From: an uncultured Prevotellaceae bacterium
Lineage (GTDB): Bacteria; Bacteroidota; Bacteroidia; Bacteroidales; Bacteroidaceae
DNA length: 12,526 nucleotides
NCBI GenBank assembly: GCA_946539475.1
Contig: CAMNHM010000076.1
Span: 1-12,526, forward strand
Direction of reading: 5' to 3'
Part shown: positions 1 through 6,741 of the stretch, in pieces
How the letters are laid out: every line of letters starts with the position of its first letter
Position numbering within the stretch: position 1 is the first letter of the stretch
Translations under genes and position numbers: made by a program
Notes under the pieces: generated by a model
What the model saw: only the letters and a program-made list of their open reading frames with translations
What the model was told of the DNA's origin: nothing
Database searches by the model: none

Positions 1-1775
1 CAAAGAACGTTCAGCCGTTGCAGGACTTCAACTGGGACGAGTTTGAAAAAGGCACAGTGGCCAACGTCAGCAAGGAAGAGCTCGACAAGGCTTACGACGA
101 AACCCTGAACAAGGTGGCCGACCACCAGGTGGTGGAAGGAAAGGTCATCTCTGTCGACAAGAAAGAGGTGGTGGTCAACATTGGCTACAAGAGCGATGGT
201 ATCATCCCCGCATCTGAATTCCGCTACAATCCCGAGCTGAAGGAAGGTGACGTAGTGGAGGTCTACGTTGAGAGCGCTGAGGACCGTAAGGGCCAGCTGA
301 TTCTCTCTCACAAGAAGGCTCGCCTGTCTAAGGCTTGGGACCGTGTCAACGAGGCCCTCGACGAGCAGCAGGTCATCCAGGGCTACATCAAGTGCCGCAC
401 GAAGGGCGGTATGATTGTCGACGTCTTCGGCATCGAGGCCTTCCTGCCCGGCTCACAAATCGACGTTCATCCCATACGCGACTACGACCAGTTCGTCGGC
501 AAGACGATGGAGTTCAAGGTTGTGAAGATCAACCAGGAGTTCCGCAACGTCGTCGTATCGCACAAGGCCCTCATCGAGCAGGAGCTCGAGGCTCAGAAGC
601 AGGAGATCATCTCCAAGCTGGAGAAGGGTCAGATTCTCGAAGGTACTGTCAAGAACATCACCTCGTACGGCGTCTTCGTCGACCTGGGTGGTGTCGACGG
701 ACTCATCCATATCACCGATCTCTCCTGGGGCCGTGTCGACGATCCCAAGAAGGTTGTCGAGCTCGACCAGAAGATCAACGTCGTCATCCTCGACTTCGAC
801 GAGGAGAAGAAGCGCATCGCCCTCGGTCTGAAGCAGCTCACCCCGCATCCTTGGGACGCTCTCGACCCGACTCTCAAGGTGGGCGACCACATCAAGGGTA
901 AGGTTGTCGTCATCGCCGACTACGGTGCATTCGTTGAGGTGCAGCCCGGCGTTGAGGGCCTGATCCACGTCTCCGAGATGTCGTGGAGCCAGCACCTGCG
1001 CTCAGCCCAGGAGTTCCTGAAGGTTGGCGACGAGGTGGAGGCAGTCATCCTCACCCTCGACCGCGACGAGCGCAAGATGTCGCTCGGCATCAAGCAGCTC
1101 AAGGAGGATCCATGGGAGACTATCGACGTGAAGTATCCCGTTGGCTCGAAGCACAATGCAAAGGTTCGCAACTTCACCAACTTCGGCGTCTTCGTAGAGC
1201 TGGAGGAGGGAGTCGACGGACTGATCCACATCAGCGACCTCTCTTGGACGAAGAAGGTGAAGCATCCCTCAGAGTTCACGAAGGTTGGCGAGCCTATCGA
1301 CGTCGTCGTGCTCGACATCGACAAGGAGAACCGTCGCCTCTCGCTCGGTCACAAGCAGCTTGAGGACAATCCTTGGGATGCCTTCGAGGAGAAGTATGCC
1401 GTTGGCAGCGTCCATGAGGGTAAGGTCATCGAGGTGCTCGAGAAGGGTGCCGTCGTACAGCTCGAGGAGAATGTCGAGGGCTTCGCAACTCCGAAGCATC
1501 TCGTGAAGGAGGACAACACCCAGGCTCAGCTTGGCGAGGTGCTTCCCTTCAAGGTGATCGAGTTCAACAAGGATTCGAAGCGCATCATCCTCTCCCACAG
1601 CCGCACCTTCGAGGATGCCCAGCGTGAGGAGAAGCGTGCTGCCCGCAAGGCTCAGGCTCCGCGTGCCGCCAAGAAGGACGACACTCCGAAGATTGAGAAC
1701 GTCGCTGCCAGCACATCGCTTGGCGATCTCGACGTCCTGGCTCAGCTGAAGGCTCAGATGGAGAAGGGCGAGTAA
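1..1775 (+). CDS. rpsA: 30S ribosomal protein S1 (5' end cut off by the window)
   Basis: S1 binds mRNA on the 30S subunit and helps place it for initiation, which matters most in Bacteroidota because they rarely use Shine-Dalgarno pairing. The reading frame is open to the window edge (K-N-V-Q-P-L before the D-F-N-W segment), so only a few N-terminal codons are missing; the TTG at 18 is probably not the true start. Counting from that TTG, six S1 OB-fold repeats can be followed at about residues 36-100, 118-184, 203-272, 288-360, 375-446 and 463-530. Repeats 3 to 5 are the most alike, with the pattern GxxxxGKV...YGxFVxL...GLIHxSxxSW and a closing SLGxKQL. The tail (about 535-585) is basic and Ala/Lys-rich and ends in an LGDLDxLAxLK segment that I recall from Bacteroidetes S1. 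It ends in TAA with a terminator just after. Long reverse-strand frames here are shadows. Confidence 0.97.
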   Translation, partial: KNVQPLQDFNWDEFEKGTVANVSKEELDKAYDETLNKVADHQVVEGKVISVDKKEVVVNIGYKSDGIIPASEFRYNPELKEGDVVEVYVESAEDRKGQLILSHKKARLSKAWDRVNEALDEQQVIQGYIKCRTKGGMIVDVFGIEAFLPGSQIDVHPIRDYDQFVGKTMEFKVVKINQEFRNVVVSHKALIEQELEAQKQEIISKLEKGQILEGTVKNITSYGVFVDLGGVDGLIHITDLSWGRVDDPKKVVELDQKINVVILDFDEEKKRIALGLKQLTPHPWDALDPTLKVGDHIKGKVVVIADYGAFVEVQPGVEGLIHVSEMSWSQHLRSAQEFLKVGDEVEAVILTLDRDERKMSLGIKQLKEDPWETIDVKYPVGSKHNAKVRNFTNFGVFVELEEGVDGLIHISDLSWTKKVKHPSEFTKVGEPIDVVVLDIDKENRRLSLGHKQLEDNPWDAFEEKYAVGSVHEGKVIEVLEKGAVVQLEENVEGFATPKHLVKEDNTQAQLGEVLPFKVIEFNKDSKRIILSHSRTFEDAQREEKRAARKAQAPRAAKKDDTPKIENVAASTSLGDLDVLAQLKAQMEKGE

Positions 1776-1802
1776 ATCCGAAAGCCCATATAAACGAGAT
1801 TG

Positions 1803-1834
1803 AGGGGTGCGCCGCTATTGGCACACCCCTTTTC
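1803..1834 (+). terminator. Rho-independent terminator of rpsA
   Basis: An 11-nt arm at 1803-1813 (AGGGGTGCGCC) pairs with 1820-1830 (GGCACACCCCT), with one C-A mismatch and a 6-nt loop. A T run follows at 1830-1833. It begins 28 nt after the rpsA stop codon. There is no T run on the other side, so it should act only on plus-strand transcripts. Confidence 0.88.
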
Positions 1835-1852
1835 ATTTGTCCCGCTTCTGGG

Positions 1853-1884
1853 AAAGGTAGAAAGGTAGAAAGGTAGAAAGACAG
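1853..1884 (+). repeat. 8-bp tandem array, unit AAAGGTAG
   Basis: Three exact copies of AAAGGTAG (1853-1860, 1861-1868, 1869-1876) are followed by a degenerate AAAGACAG (1877-1884). The reverse complement of the same unit forms a second array at 2062-2101, so the two make a spaced inverted pair. Confidence 0.9.
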
Positions 1885-1946
1885 TAAGACATCTTTTGAT
1901 GTTTTTCTGCTGGAGCAAGGGGGAGGGATGGATGGAATAGATAATG

Positions 1947-1972
1947 TATAATGTATTATATATTACATTATA
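1947..1972. repeat. AT-rich inverted repeat
   Basis: The 9-bp arms TATAATGTA (1947-1955) and TACATTATA (1964-1972) surround an 8-nt AT-only centre. The element sits in a very AT-rich tract (about 1937-2001) between the two 8-bp arrays. It could extrude as a cruciform or melt easily; its function is unknown. Confidence 0.75.
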
Positions 1973-2061
1973 TATTATACATATCAATTAATATATATTA
2001 ACACATAGCCCCTACTTTATTTCGTTCAATCTGCCTTTCTGCAGAATCAGAATCATGCAAA

Positions 2062-2101
2062 CTACCTTTCTACCTTTCTACCTTTCTGCCTTTCTGCCTT
2101 T
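2062..2101 (-). repeat. 8-bp tandem array, inverted copy (CTACCTTT / CTGCCTTT)
   Basis: There are three copies of CTACCTTT (2062-2085) and two of CTGCCTTT (2086-2101), with one more isolated CTGCCTTT at 2031-2038. The CTACCTTT unit is the exact reverse complement of AAAGGTAG at 1853-1876, so about 24 bp could pair across a gap of roughly 185 bp. Confidence 0.9.
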
Positions 2102-2188
2102 CGCAGAACGGATACCGCTACGGGCGGATGCCGGAACGTGTAAACAGGAGAGTGTCCTTGTACTGGCATGGTAAACTCCTTCGTACTG

Positions 2189-2276
2189 CAATGTGGGCTT
2201 CCTAGCTGTACAATATGGGCTTCCCTGCTATACAATGTGGGCTTCCTTGCTGTACAAAGCAGGCCTCGTTGATGTG
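2189..2276. repeat. 22-bp tandem repeat
   Basis: Three closely related 22-bp units occur at 2189-2210, 2211-2232 and 2233-2254, with consensus CAATGTGGGCTTCCTTGCTGTA. A decayed fourth lies at 2255-2276, and traces of older copies are seen upstream from about 2150. Joins between units create TGTACA or a near form (TATACA). The period is not a multiple of three, so it is not a coding repeat. Confidence 0.88.
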
Positions 2277-2325
2277 CGACTTCACGCGGCTGAGAGCGTT
2301 TTTCTGGGAGGCGGAGTGAATAACG

Positions 2326-3315
2326 TCAGACGTTTTCCACCCCGCAATGAGGACAGACGCCCTTGCTGTGAAGAACATGTCCGCAGTTGCCGCAGACATA
2401 GCGGGCACGGTGGTAGCGGAAATAGCGGGTGAGGGCAAAGACGATGTAGATCAGCAGCAGCGGATAGCCGACGTAGTAGAGCGTGAGGACGCTGAAGACG
2501 ACATAGTCGATGCTGATGACTGCCACGAGCCCCAACACGTAGAGCAAGGCCTGTCCGGGTGTCAGCATGCGGAAAATGTCGTAGAACGTTGCGATTCCTA
2601 CGATGAAGATGGCCCATACGGAAGACACAAAAATGCCTAGATGCAAAGGCAGCGAGAAGGGATTGAGCGATGGATGATAGTAGAAATGTCGCCACGACTC
2701 CGGATCGACGAGCTGAATGGTGCTGTAGAACACTGCCGCCATCGACACCAGCAGCGCCAGCAGCGTGGGATAGAAAGAGCTGATGTCGCGGAAATGCACG
2801 ATCTTCGCATTTCGACGATAAAGCCGGCTGACGACGAAGAGTGCCAGGCAGAGCACTACAATGCCAAGCATGACGAGAAGATGATTGTCAGAGAATACAT
2901 CGATGAAGCGCGAGATGGGATTGTCGGGAGCTACTCCCTTGAGCAGGAACACCTCTCGAATCCATCCAATGGTCTGCCCGTCGCGCGCCACCTGCACCCA
3001 TACGGAGTCGACCGTGTCGGTGGGCAGCGTGATGATGTCGGCCACGACGACCCGATCCTCGCGATGCACGACGACGGTGTCCTGCACCTTCACCGTAGAA
3101 TTCTCAAACGGCTGTTGCACGACGAGGTCGATGCTGTCGGCCACGACCACGAAATTGTAATTTTGGGAGTAGTGATGGGTGGTATAGAACGAGATGGAGT
3201 CCATCTGCTCAACCGTAGGAATCCAGCCGTCGGGAGTGGGCGACTCGCGACGATAGCAGCTCTGCTGGAGCAGCATCAGTACGATAATCAAGAGATAGCA
3301 AGGTTTAGTCTTCAT
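2326..3315 (-). CDS. Membrane protein: signal peptide, SH3-like domain, about five TM helices, C-terminal zinc ribbon
   Basis: Function unknown. I start at the ATG at 3315 (329 residues) because it opens directly on a signal sequence (M-K-T-K then a hydrophobic run to L-L-Q-Q-S-C20). Two in-frame ATGs lie upstream, at 3321 and 3327. C20 could be a lipoprotein cysteine, but the preferred Leu is at -4 rather than -3, so lipidation is uncertain. Residues about 53-126 are beta-rich and hydrophilic and end in GWIRE, resembling a bacterial SH3 domain. Hydrophobic helices follow at about 145-164, 183-202, 224-246, 254-276 and 280-296. The tail carries CxxC...CxxC (C308, C311, C321, C324), a zinc-ribbon pattern. 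An extracytoplasmic N-domain and five helices would put the ribbon in the cytoplasm. The gene overlaps the U32 gene by 11 nt, so it is probably cotranscribed with it and metA. Confidence 0.8.
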   Translation of the reverse strand: MKTKPCYLLIIVLMLLQQSCYRRESPTPDGWIPTVEQMDSISFYTTHHYSQNYNFVVVADSIDLVVQQPFENSTVKVQDTVVVHREDRVVVADIITLPTDTVDSVWVQVARDGQTIGWIREVFLLKGVAPDNPISRFIDVFSDNHLLVMLGIVVLCLALFVVSRLYRRNAKIVHFRDISSFYPTLLALLVSMAAVFYSTIQLVDPESWRHFYYHPSLNPFSLPLHLGIFVSSVWAIFIVGIATFYDIFRMLTPGQALLYVLGLVAVISIDYVVFSVLTLYYVGYPLLLIYIVFALTRYFRYHRARYVCGNCGHVLHSKGVCPHCGVENV

Positions 3316-5017
3316 CGGCATAGACATTCATCTGACAATGTTTGCAATCGAACTCAAGACGGAAGCGCCGACCGTCGCCTAGACGAAGGACGAGAGGCTC
3401 CTTCCACTCCGGACGGACACCCCCGCGACGTACGCAGTAGCCCATCTCGTGGCGCAGGCAGTAGCGGCACTGCATCAGCGGATCGCCAGGACGGCGCTGA
3501 GGGGTAGAGAGAGGGGCAGCTGAGGGGTCGCTATATCGCGGCGTCGTCCGCTCGCGCTGCTGTATCTTCTCCACAGCAGTCCGTCTCAAGCTGGCAAGCA
3601 GACTGCTGGGGATGAAATAGTTGAAGTCTGGCGGCAGACTGACGCTGGAAGCCTCGTAGGGCGTGTCACCCAGTCGTGAGAGCTGCGCGACGATGTTGTC
3701 GTGCTGCGGCGTCTTCGCCTGCTGATGCTCGAACCTCACGGTCGCCTCGACATCGTCCATTCGCAGGGCGAAGCCATCGTCGGTGGCCCGTAACGACAGC
3801 TTGACAGGAATTTTCCTCACTGCACTCGTCTTCGACAGCTGGCGCTCCATCGCCTGGTCGCTGCTGCGATAGAGGACGGCACCGGGACGCAGCCCCGCGG
3901 GCATCGACTGCGGGAAGAGGCGGTTACCCTCTACCCTATTCACACGGAAGCCCTGCAACTGACGCTGCTCATCGAAGAAGCATAGCCCGTCGCCATTGAC
4001 AAAAGCGGCAGTTCCCGCAACGGTGAACGCCCCGCTGCGCAGCTCCTTCACCCGTCCCACCATTTGTCCCAGTGCCTTCGGAGTGTCGGGCGATGCCTGC
4101 CGCAACTGCCGTCCGAGGGCGAAGTAGGTGGTGTAGCCACGATTGAAGGTGCGCTGCAGATCTGGCTCGAACGAATAGCGGCAGCTGCCCTTCGAGGCAC
4201 GCGCATATTGCGAGGGATGGGCAGCGACATAACGGTCGAGCAGCTGACTGTAGGCTGCAGTGACGTTCTTCACGTAGGCAATATCCTTCAGTCGTCCCTC
4301 AATCTTGAACGACGTTGCTCCCGCCTCAATCATGCTGCCCAGCTGCTGACTGAGGTTCAGGTCTTTCAGCGAGAGCAGGTGACGCTGATGCTCCAGCTCG
4401 CGCCCGTCGGCATCGAGCAGGTCGAACTGCATGCGGCAGAACTGTGCACACTCGCCACGATTGGCACTACGCTGGAAGCAATGCTCCGAAGCGTAGCAAC
4501 GGCCCGAATAGCTGACGCAGAGGGCTCCGTGCACAAACACTTCCAGCTCCATGCCTGGCACCTGCCGATGGATGGCTGCCACCTCGTCGACCGACAGTTC
4601 TCGCGCCAATACTGCACGCCGGAATCCATGCTCCTGCAGCGACGCAACGCGCTCTGCCGTACGGTTGTCGGCCTGCGTCGAAGCATGTAGCTCGAAGGGG
4701 AGGCCCTCGGCCAACGGCAGCAGGCGCATGTCCTGCACGAGTATTGCATCGACGCCCGCCTCGCCCAGCTCCAGCAACAGTTGGCGGGCGCTCTCCACCT
4801 CATCGTCGCGAAGCAGCGTGTTGACCGTTGCATAGACGCGCGCCTCGAACTGATGGGCATAGCGGCAGAGGGCTGCAATATCGCTGAGCGAGTTGCCCGC
4901 AGCAGCCCTTGCCCCAAACTGAGGAGGCCCGATGTAGACGGCGTCTGCCCCATGATCGATGGCAGCAATGCCGGTTTCGAGATTCTTGGCGGGTGAGAGC
5001 AGTTCGAGGAGTGTCAT
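3305..5017 (-). CDS. Peptidase U32 family protein (probable Fe-S RNA-hydroxylation enzyme)
   Basis: The 570-residue product matches family U32 from its first strand (LLSPAKNLE, GADAVYIG). It carries the full signature at residues 159-177: E-x-F-x2-G-A-L-C-x4-G-x-C-x-x-S. Four cysteines, C167, C174, C190 and C194 (spacing x6, x15, x3), fit the Fe-S site of this family. Despite the name, the studied E. coli members TrhP and RlhA act in hydroxylation of tRNA and 23S rRNA, so an RNA-modifying role is likelier than proteolysis; which substrate applies here cannot be told. The C-terminus has two further Cys groups (C517-xx-C520-x7-C528 and C558-xx-C561), perhaps a metal site. ATG at 5017 is preferred over the GTG at 5020 because it forms a TGATG junction with the metA stop, suggesting translational coupling. 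Confidence 0.9.
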   Translation of the reverse strand: MTLLELLSPAKNLETGIAAIDHGADAVYIGPPQFGARAAAGNSLSDIAALCRYAHQFEARVYATVNTLLRDDEVESARQLLLELGEAGVDAILVQDMRLLPLAEGLPFELHASTQADNRTAERVASLQEHGFRRAVLARELSVDEVAAIHRQVPGMELEVFVHGALCVSYSGRCYASEHCFQRSANRGECAQFCRMQFDLLDADGRELEHQRHLLSLKDLNLSQQLGSMIEAGATSFKIEGRLKDIAYVKNVTAAYSQLLDRYVAAHPSQYARASKGSCRYSFEPDLQRTFNRGYTTYFALGRQLRQASPDTPKALGQMVGRVKELRSGAFTVAGTAAFVNGDGLCFFDEQRQLQGFRVNRVEGNRLFPQSMPAGLRPGAVLYRSSDQAMERQLSKTSAVRKIPVKLSLRATDDGFALRMDDVEATVRFEHQQAKTPQHDNIVAQLSRLGDTPYEASSVSLPPDFNYFIPSSLLASLRRTAVEKIQQRERTTPRYSDPSAAPLSTPQRRPGDPLMQCRYCLRHEMGYCVRRGGVRPEWKEPLVLRLGDGRRFRLEFDCKHCQMNVYADED

Positions 5018-5934
5018 CACTTGATCTGGTTGATGTCGTAGGGTGTCTCCTGATAGACGTAGTAGTTCACCCAGTTATTATAGAAGAGGTTTGCGTGCGC
5101 GCGCCATGTTACCAGGGGCTGCTGCTCCGGATCGTCGTGCAGGTAGTAGTTGCGAGGCATGTCGACGTCGTCCCTGATGCCGCGGTCGCGCCGATACTCG
5201 TTGTCGAGCGTGTTGGGAGCATACTCCAGGTGTCCGGTGATGAAGAACTCTCGTCCGCCACGCGCCATCACGATGCTAACGCCGCTGTCGGGCGACTCGG
5301 CAATGAGGCTCAGCTCGGGCCTCTGCTCAATGTCCTCACGGCGTATCTCGGTGTGGCGGCTATGAGGCATCATGAACACATCGTCGAAGCCTCTGAAGAT
5401 AGGCAGCTGCGCCTGTAGCTTGTACTGCGGGAAGATGCCGAACATTTTCTTCTCCAGCGGATACTTCGGCACTCCATAATAGTGATAGAGTCCTGCCTGT
5501 GCCGCCCAACAGATGAAGAGCGTGCTGGTGACGTGGGTGCGCGCCCAGTCGAAGATGTCGGCAATCTCGTCCCAGTAGTTCACCTGCTCGTAGTCCATCG
5601 TCTCTACGGGTGCCCCGGTGATGATCATGCCGTCGAACTTCTCGCGCCGCATGTCAGCAAAGTCGCGGTAGAACATCATCATGTGCTCGATGGGCGTGTT
5701 CTTCGACGTGTGGCTGCGCAGTTTCATGAAGCTGATGTCGAGCTGCAGCGGCGTGTTCGAGAGCAGGCGTATGAGGTCGGTCTCAGTGGTGATCTTCAGG
5801 GGCATCAGGTTTAGGATGACGATACGTAGCGGGCGGATGTCCTGAGCGTGGGCTCTGGAGTTGGCCATCACGAAGATATTCTCGTGCTTGAGGATATCGA
5901 TGGCAGGTAGGCGGTCGGGTAGTCTTAGTGGCAT
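5017..5934 (-). CDS. metA: Homoserine O-acetyltransferase of the MetA type
   Basis: It acylates homoserine in the first committed step of methionine synthesis. I take the ATG at 5934 (305 residues, beginning MPLRLP as in the family) over the ATG at 5961, which lies inside a terminator stem. Catalytic residues fall at the same numbers as in E. coli MetA: C142 in FICWAAQ, H235 and E237 in the HLEY motif, and K47. Residue 111, in the TGAPVE segment, is Glu. In characterised MetA enzymes Glu111 goes with acetyl-CoA use and Gly111 with succinyl-CoA, so I predict an acetyltransferase (EC 2.3.1.31) despite the common name succinyltransferase. It is the first gene of the metA-U32-zinc ribbon operon. 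No promoter matching the Bacteroidetes consensus is seen just upstream, only the terminator hairpin. Confidence 0.95.
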   Translation of the reverse strand: MPLRLPDRLPAIDILKHENIFVMANSRAHAQDIRPLRIVILNLMPLKITTETDLIRLLSNTPLQLDISFMKLRSHTSKNTPIEHMMMFYRDFADMRREKFDGMIITGAPVETMDYEQVNYWDEIADIFDWARTHVTSTLFICWAAQAGLYHYYGVPKYPLEKKMFGIFPQYKLQAQLPIFRGFDDVFMMPHSRHTEIRREDIEQRPELSLIAESPDSGVSIVMARGGREFFITGHLEYAPNTLDNEYRRDRGIRDDVDMPRNYYLHDDPEQQPLVTWRAHANLFYNNWVNYYVYQETPYDINQIK

Positions 5935-5947
5935 GTGGTCGTTTTGG

Positions 5948-5985
5948 TAAAAAGGCTGCAAGTGCAGGAAGCAGCTTGCAGCCTT
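5948..5985 (-). terminator. Strong intrinsic terminator between the beta-barrel gene and metA
   Basis: A perfect 11-bp stem (plus-strand 5952-5962 with 5975-5985; arms AAGGCTGCAAG and CTTGCAGCCTT) with a 12-nt loop runs on the minus strand into five T residues (5949-5953). It lies 23 nt past the beta-barrel stop codon and ends only 14 nt before the metA ATG, so metA transcription must either start inside the barrel gene or hairpin region or read through. Confidence 0.88.
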
Positions 5986-6008
5986 GTGATGCTGTAAAAA
6001 GGCAGTGC

Positions 6009-6551
6009 TTAGAAGCTGAAGTAGAGTCCGAACGTCAGGTTCGAGCCGCTCAGGTCGAGTCCGAACTTGCTGATGTTGTTGTCGTCGCCGTCAGGATTCC
6101 ACTGGTCCCATCCGATGAATCCCAGATGCGACACGAAGCTCACGTTGTCGGCCAGGTTGACAGCCACACCGGGCTTGAAGCCCACGGAAATCTCGCTCCA
6201 GTCGGTCTTCGTGGCAGAGGTGAAGTCGAGTCCGCCATCGACGAAGAAGCTCAGCTTGCCAGCCTTGGCGAAGGTGTAACGGGCATAGGGTGCAATGGTG
6301 AAGGCAGTCTCGCTGACGCCCTCCACGCCGTTGAACTTATCGCTCTGATAGCCAATTACGGTACCGATGGCCCACTCATCGTTCAGGTTGTAGCCAATCT
6401 CGGGCATCAGCTTGAAGACGGTCTCACTCTTGTCCCCAGCCAGCTTCTGGCTGCTCCATGCCTCGAAGGCCAGGCTACCGCCGACATACACTTGTGCGTT
6501 CATGCTCACTGCACAGAAAGCAGCTGCAATTGTCATCAAAAACTTTTTCAT
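6009..6551 (-). CDS. Small outer-membrane beta-barrel protein
   Basis: The 180-residue product has a clear signal peptide (M-K-K, a hydrophobic core, then S-M-N-A before Q20, a usual Bacteroidetes signal peptidase I site). The mature part is a run of alternating hydrophobic/polar strands rich in Gly, Tyr and Phe (GYNLNDEWAIGTVIGY, IAPYARYTF, FGLYFSF) and ends in Phe, as expected for an eight-stranded outer-membrane barrel of the OmpW/OprF N-domain kind. There is no peptidoglycan-binding domain and no recognisable substrate motif, so its role (small porin, adhesin or structural) is open. It has its own well-formed promoter and its own terminator, so it is a single-gene unit unless read-through reaches metA. 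Confidence 0.88.
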   Translation of the reverse strand: MKKFLMTIAAAFCAVSMNAQVYVGGSLAFEAWSSQKLAGDKSETVFKLMPEIGYNLNDEWAIGTVIGYQSDKFNGVEGVSETAFTIAPYARYTFAKAGKLSFFVDGGLDFTSATKTDWSEISVGFKPGVAVNLADNVSFVSHLGFIGWDQWNPDGDDNNISKFGLDLSGSNLTFGLYFSF

Positions 6552-6579
6552 TGATATTACACTTTTAAATGAAACATTA

Positions 6580-6593
6580 CCTGCCGCAGCAGG
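6580..6593 (-). other. Small hairpin in the leader of the beta-barrel gene
   Basis: CCTGC and GCAGG pair around a 4-nt loop, about 30 nt before the start codon and downstream of the predicted transcription start. It is short, so a role in mRNA stability or translation is only a possibility. Confidence 0.4.
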
Positions 6594-6613
6594 CGGTTAT
6601 CTGATTACATCGG

Positions 6614-6645
6614 CAAAGATAAGCATAGAAATCGAGACCGCCAAA
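6614..6645 (-). promoter_or_regulatory. Bacteroidetes-type promoter of the beta-barrel gene
   Basis: Read on the minus strand, TTTG (6645-6642), exactly 20 bp, then TATCTTTG (6621-6614) match the -33 TTTG and -7 TAnnTTTG consensus perfectly. The predicted leader is about 55-60 nt. Confidence 0.85.
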
Positions 6646-6690
6646 CTTTTTACCGCGTTTTTTTGCCTTGGATAGCTTTTTATTGCTTTA

Positions 6691-6724
6691 TTCTTGGACG
6701 TTTCAAACAAAATGAGTACCTTTG
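6691..6724 (+). promoter_or_regulatory. Bacteroidetes-type promoter of kdsA-kdsD
   Basis: TTCTTG (6691-6696), 20 bp, then TACCTTTG (6717-6724) fit the TAnnTTTG promoter class. The start codon follows 17 nt later, so the leader is very short. The same TTCTTG-N20 layout occurs before the EF-G paralogue. Confidence 0.8.
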
Positions 6725-6741
6725 CAGGCTGAAAATACGAA

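Larger units (their letters stand above)
1776..2325. other. Gene-free convergent spacer rich in short repeats
   Basis: This 550-bp gap lies between the converging ends of rpsA and the zinc-ribbon membrane protein gene. After the rpsA terminator it contains an 8-bp tandem array, an AT-rich palindrome (about 1940-2005), an inverted 8-bp array, a GC-richer stretch (2102-2150) and a 22-bp tandem repeat. Short open frames here are made of translated repeat, have no start context and lack family resemblance, so I call no gene. No clear terminator serves the minus-strand gene that ends at 2326. Confidence 0.7.

Noticed and set aside
453..1598. Long minus-strand open frames opposite rpsA
   Set aside because: They mirror the strongly biased, GC-rich codons of rpsA, have low-complexity Leu/Val/Asp-rich products and lack start context; the plus strand is clearly S1.
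1754..1987. 77-residue minus-strand frame in the spacer
   Set aside because: It overlaps the end of rpsA, its terminator and the 8-bp and AT repeats; the product is just translated repeat (many Ile and Tyr).
2189..2276. CRISPR array
   Set aside because: The 22-bp units abut with no unique spacers between them and no cas gene is near.
2286..2305. Terminator for the zinc-ribbon membrane protein gene
   Set aside because: Only 3-bp stems form near the T run, and that run lies on the plus strand, the wrong orientation for this gene.
2193..2438. Overlapping short frames (79 and 78 residues) across the 22-bp repeat
   Set aside because: Both strands are open by chance through the repeat and run into the 3' end of the minus-strand gene; no start signal and no conserved pattern.
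2641..3507. 288-residue plus-strand frame
   Set aside because: It lies antisense to the zinc-ribbon and U32 genes, spans their junction, and its product is His/Arg/Asp-rich without any domain-like pattern.
5935..5961. Nine-residue N-terminal extension of MetA from the ATG at 5961
   Set aside because: That ATG is inside the terminator stem, and the family begins at MPLRLP; active-site numbers match E. coli exactly when starting at 5934.
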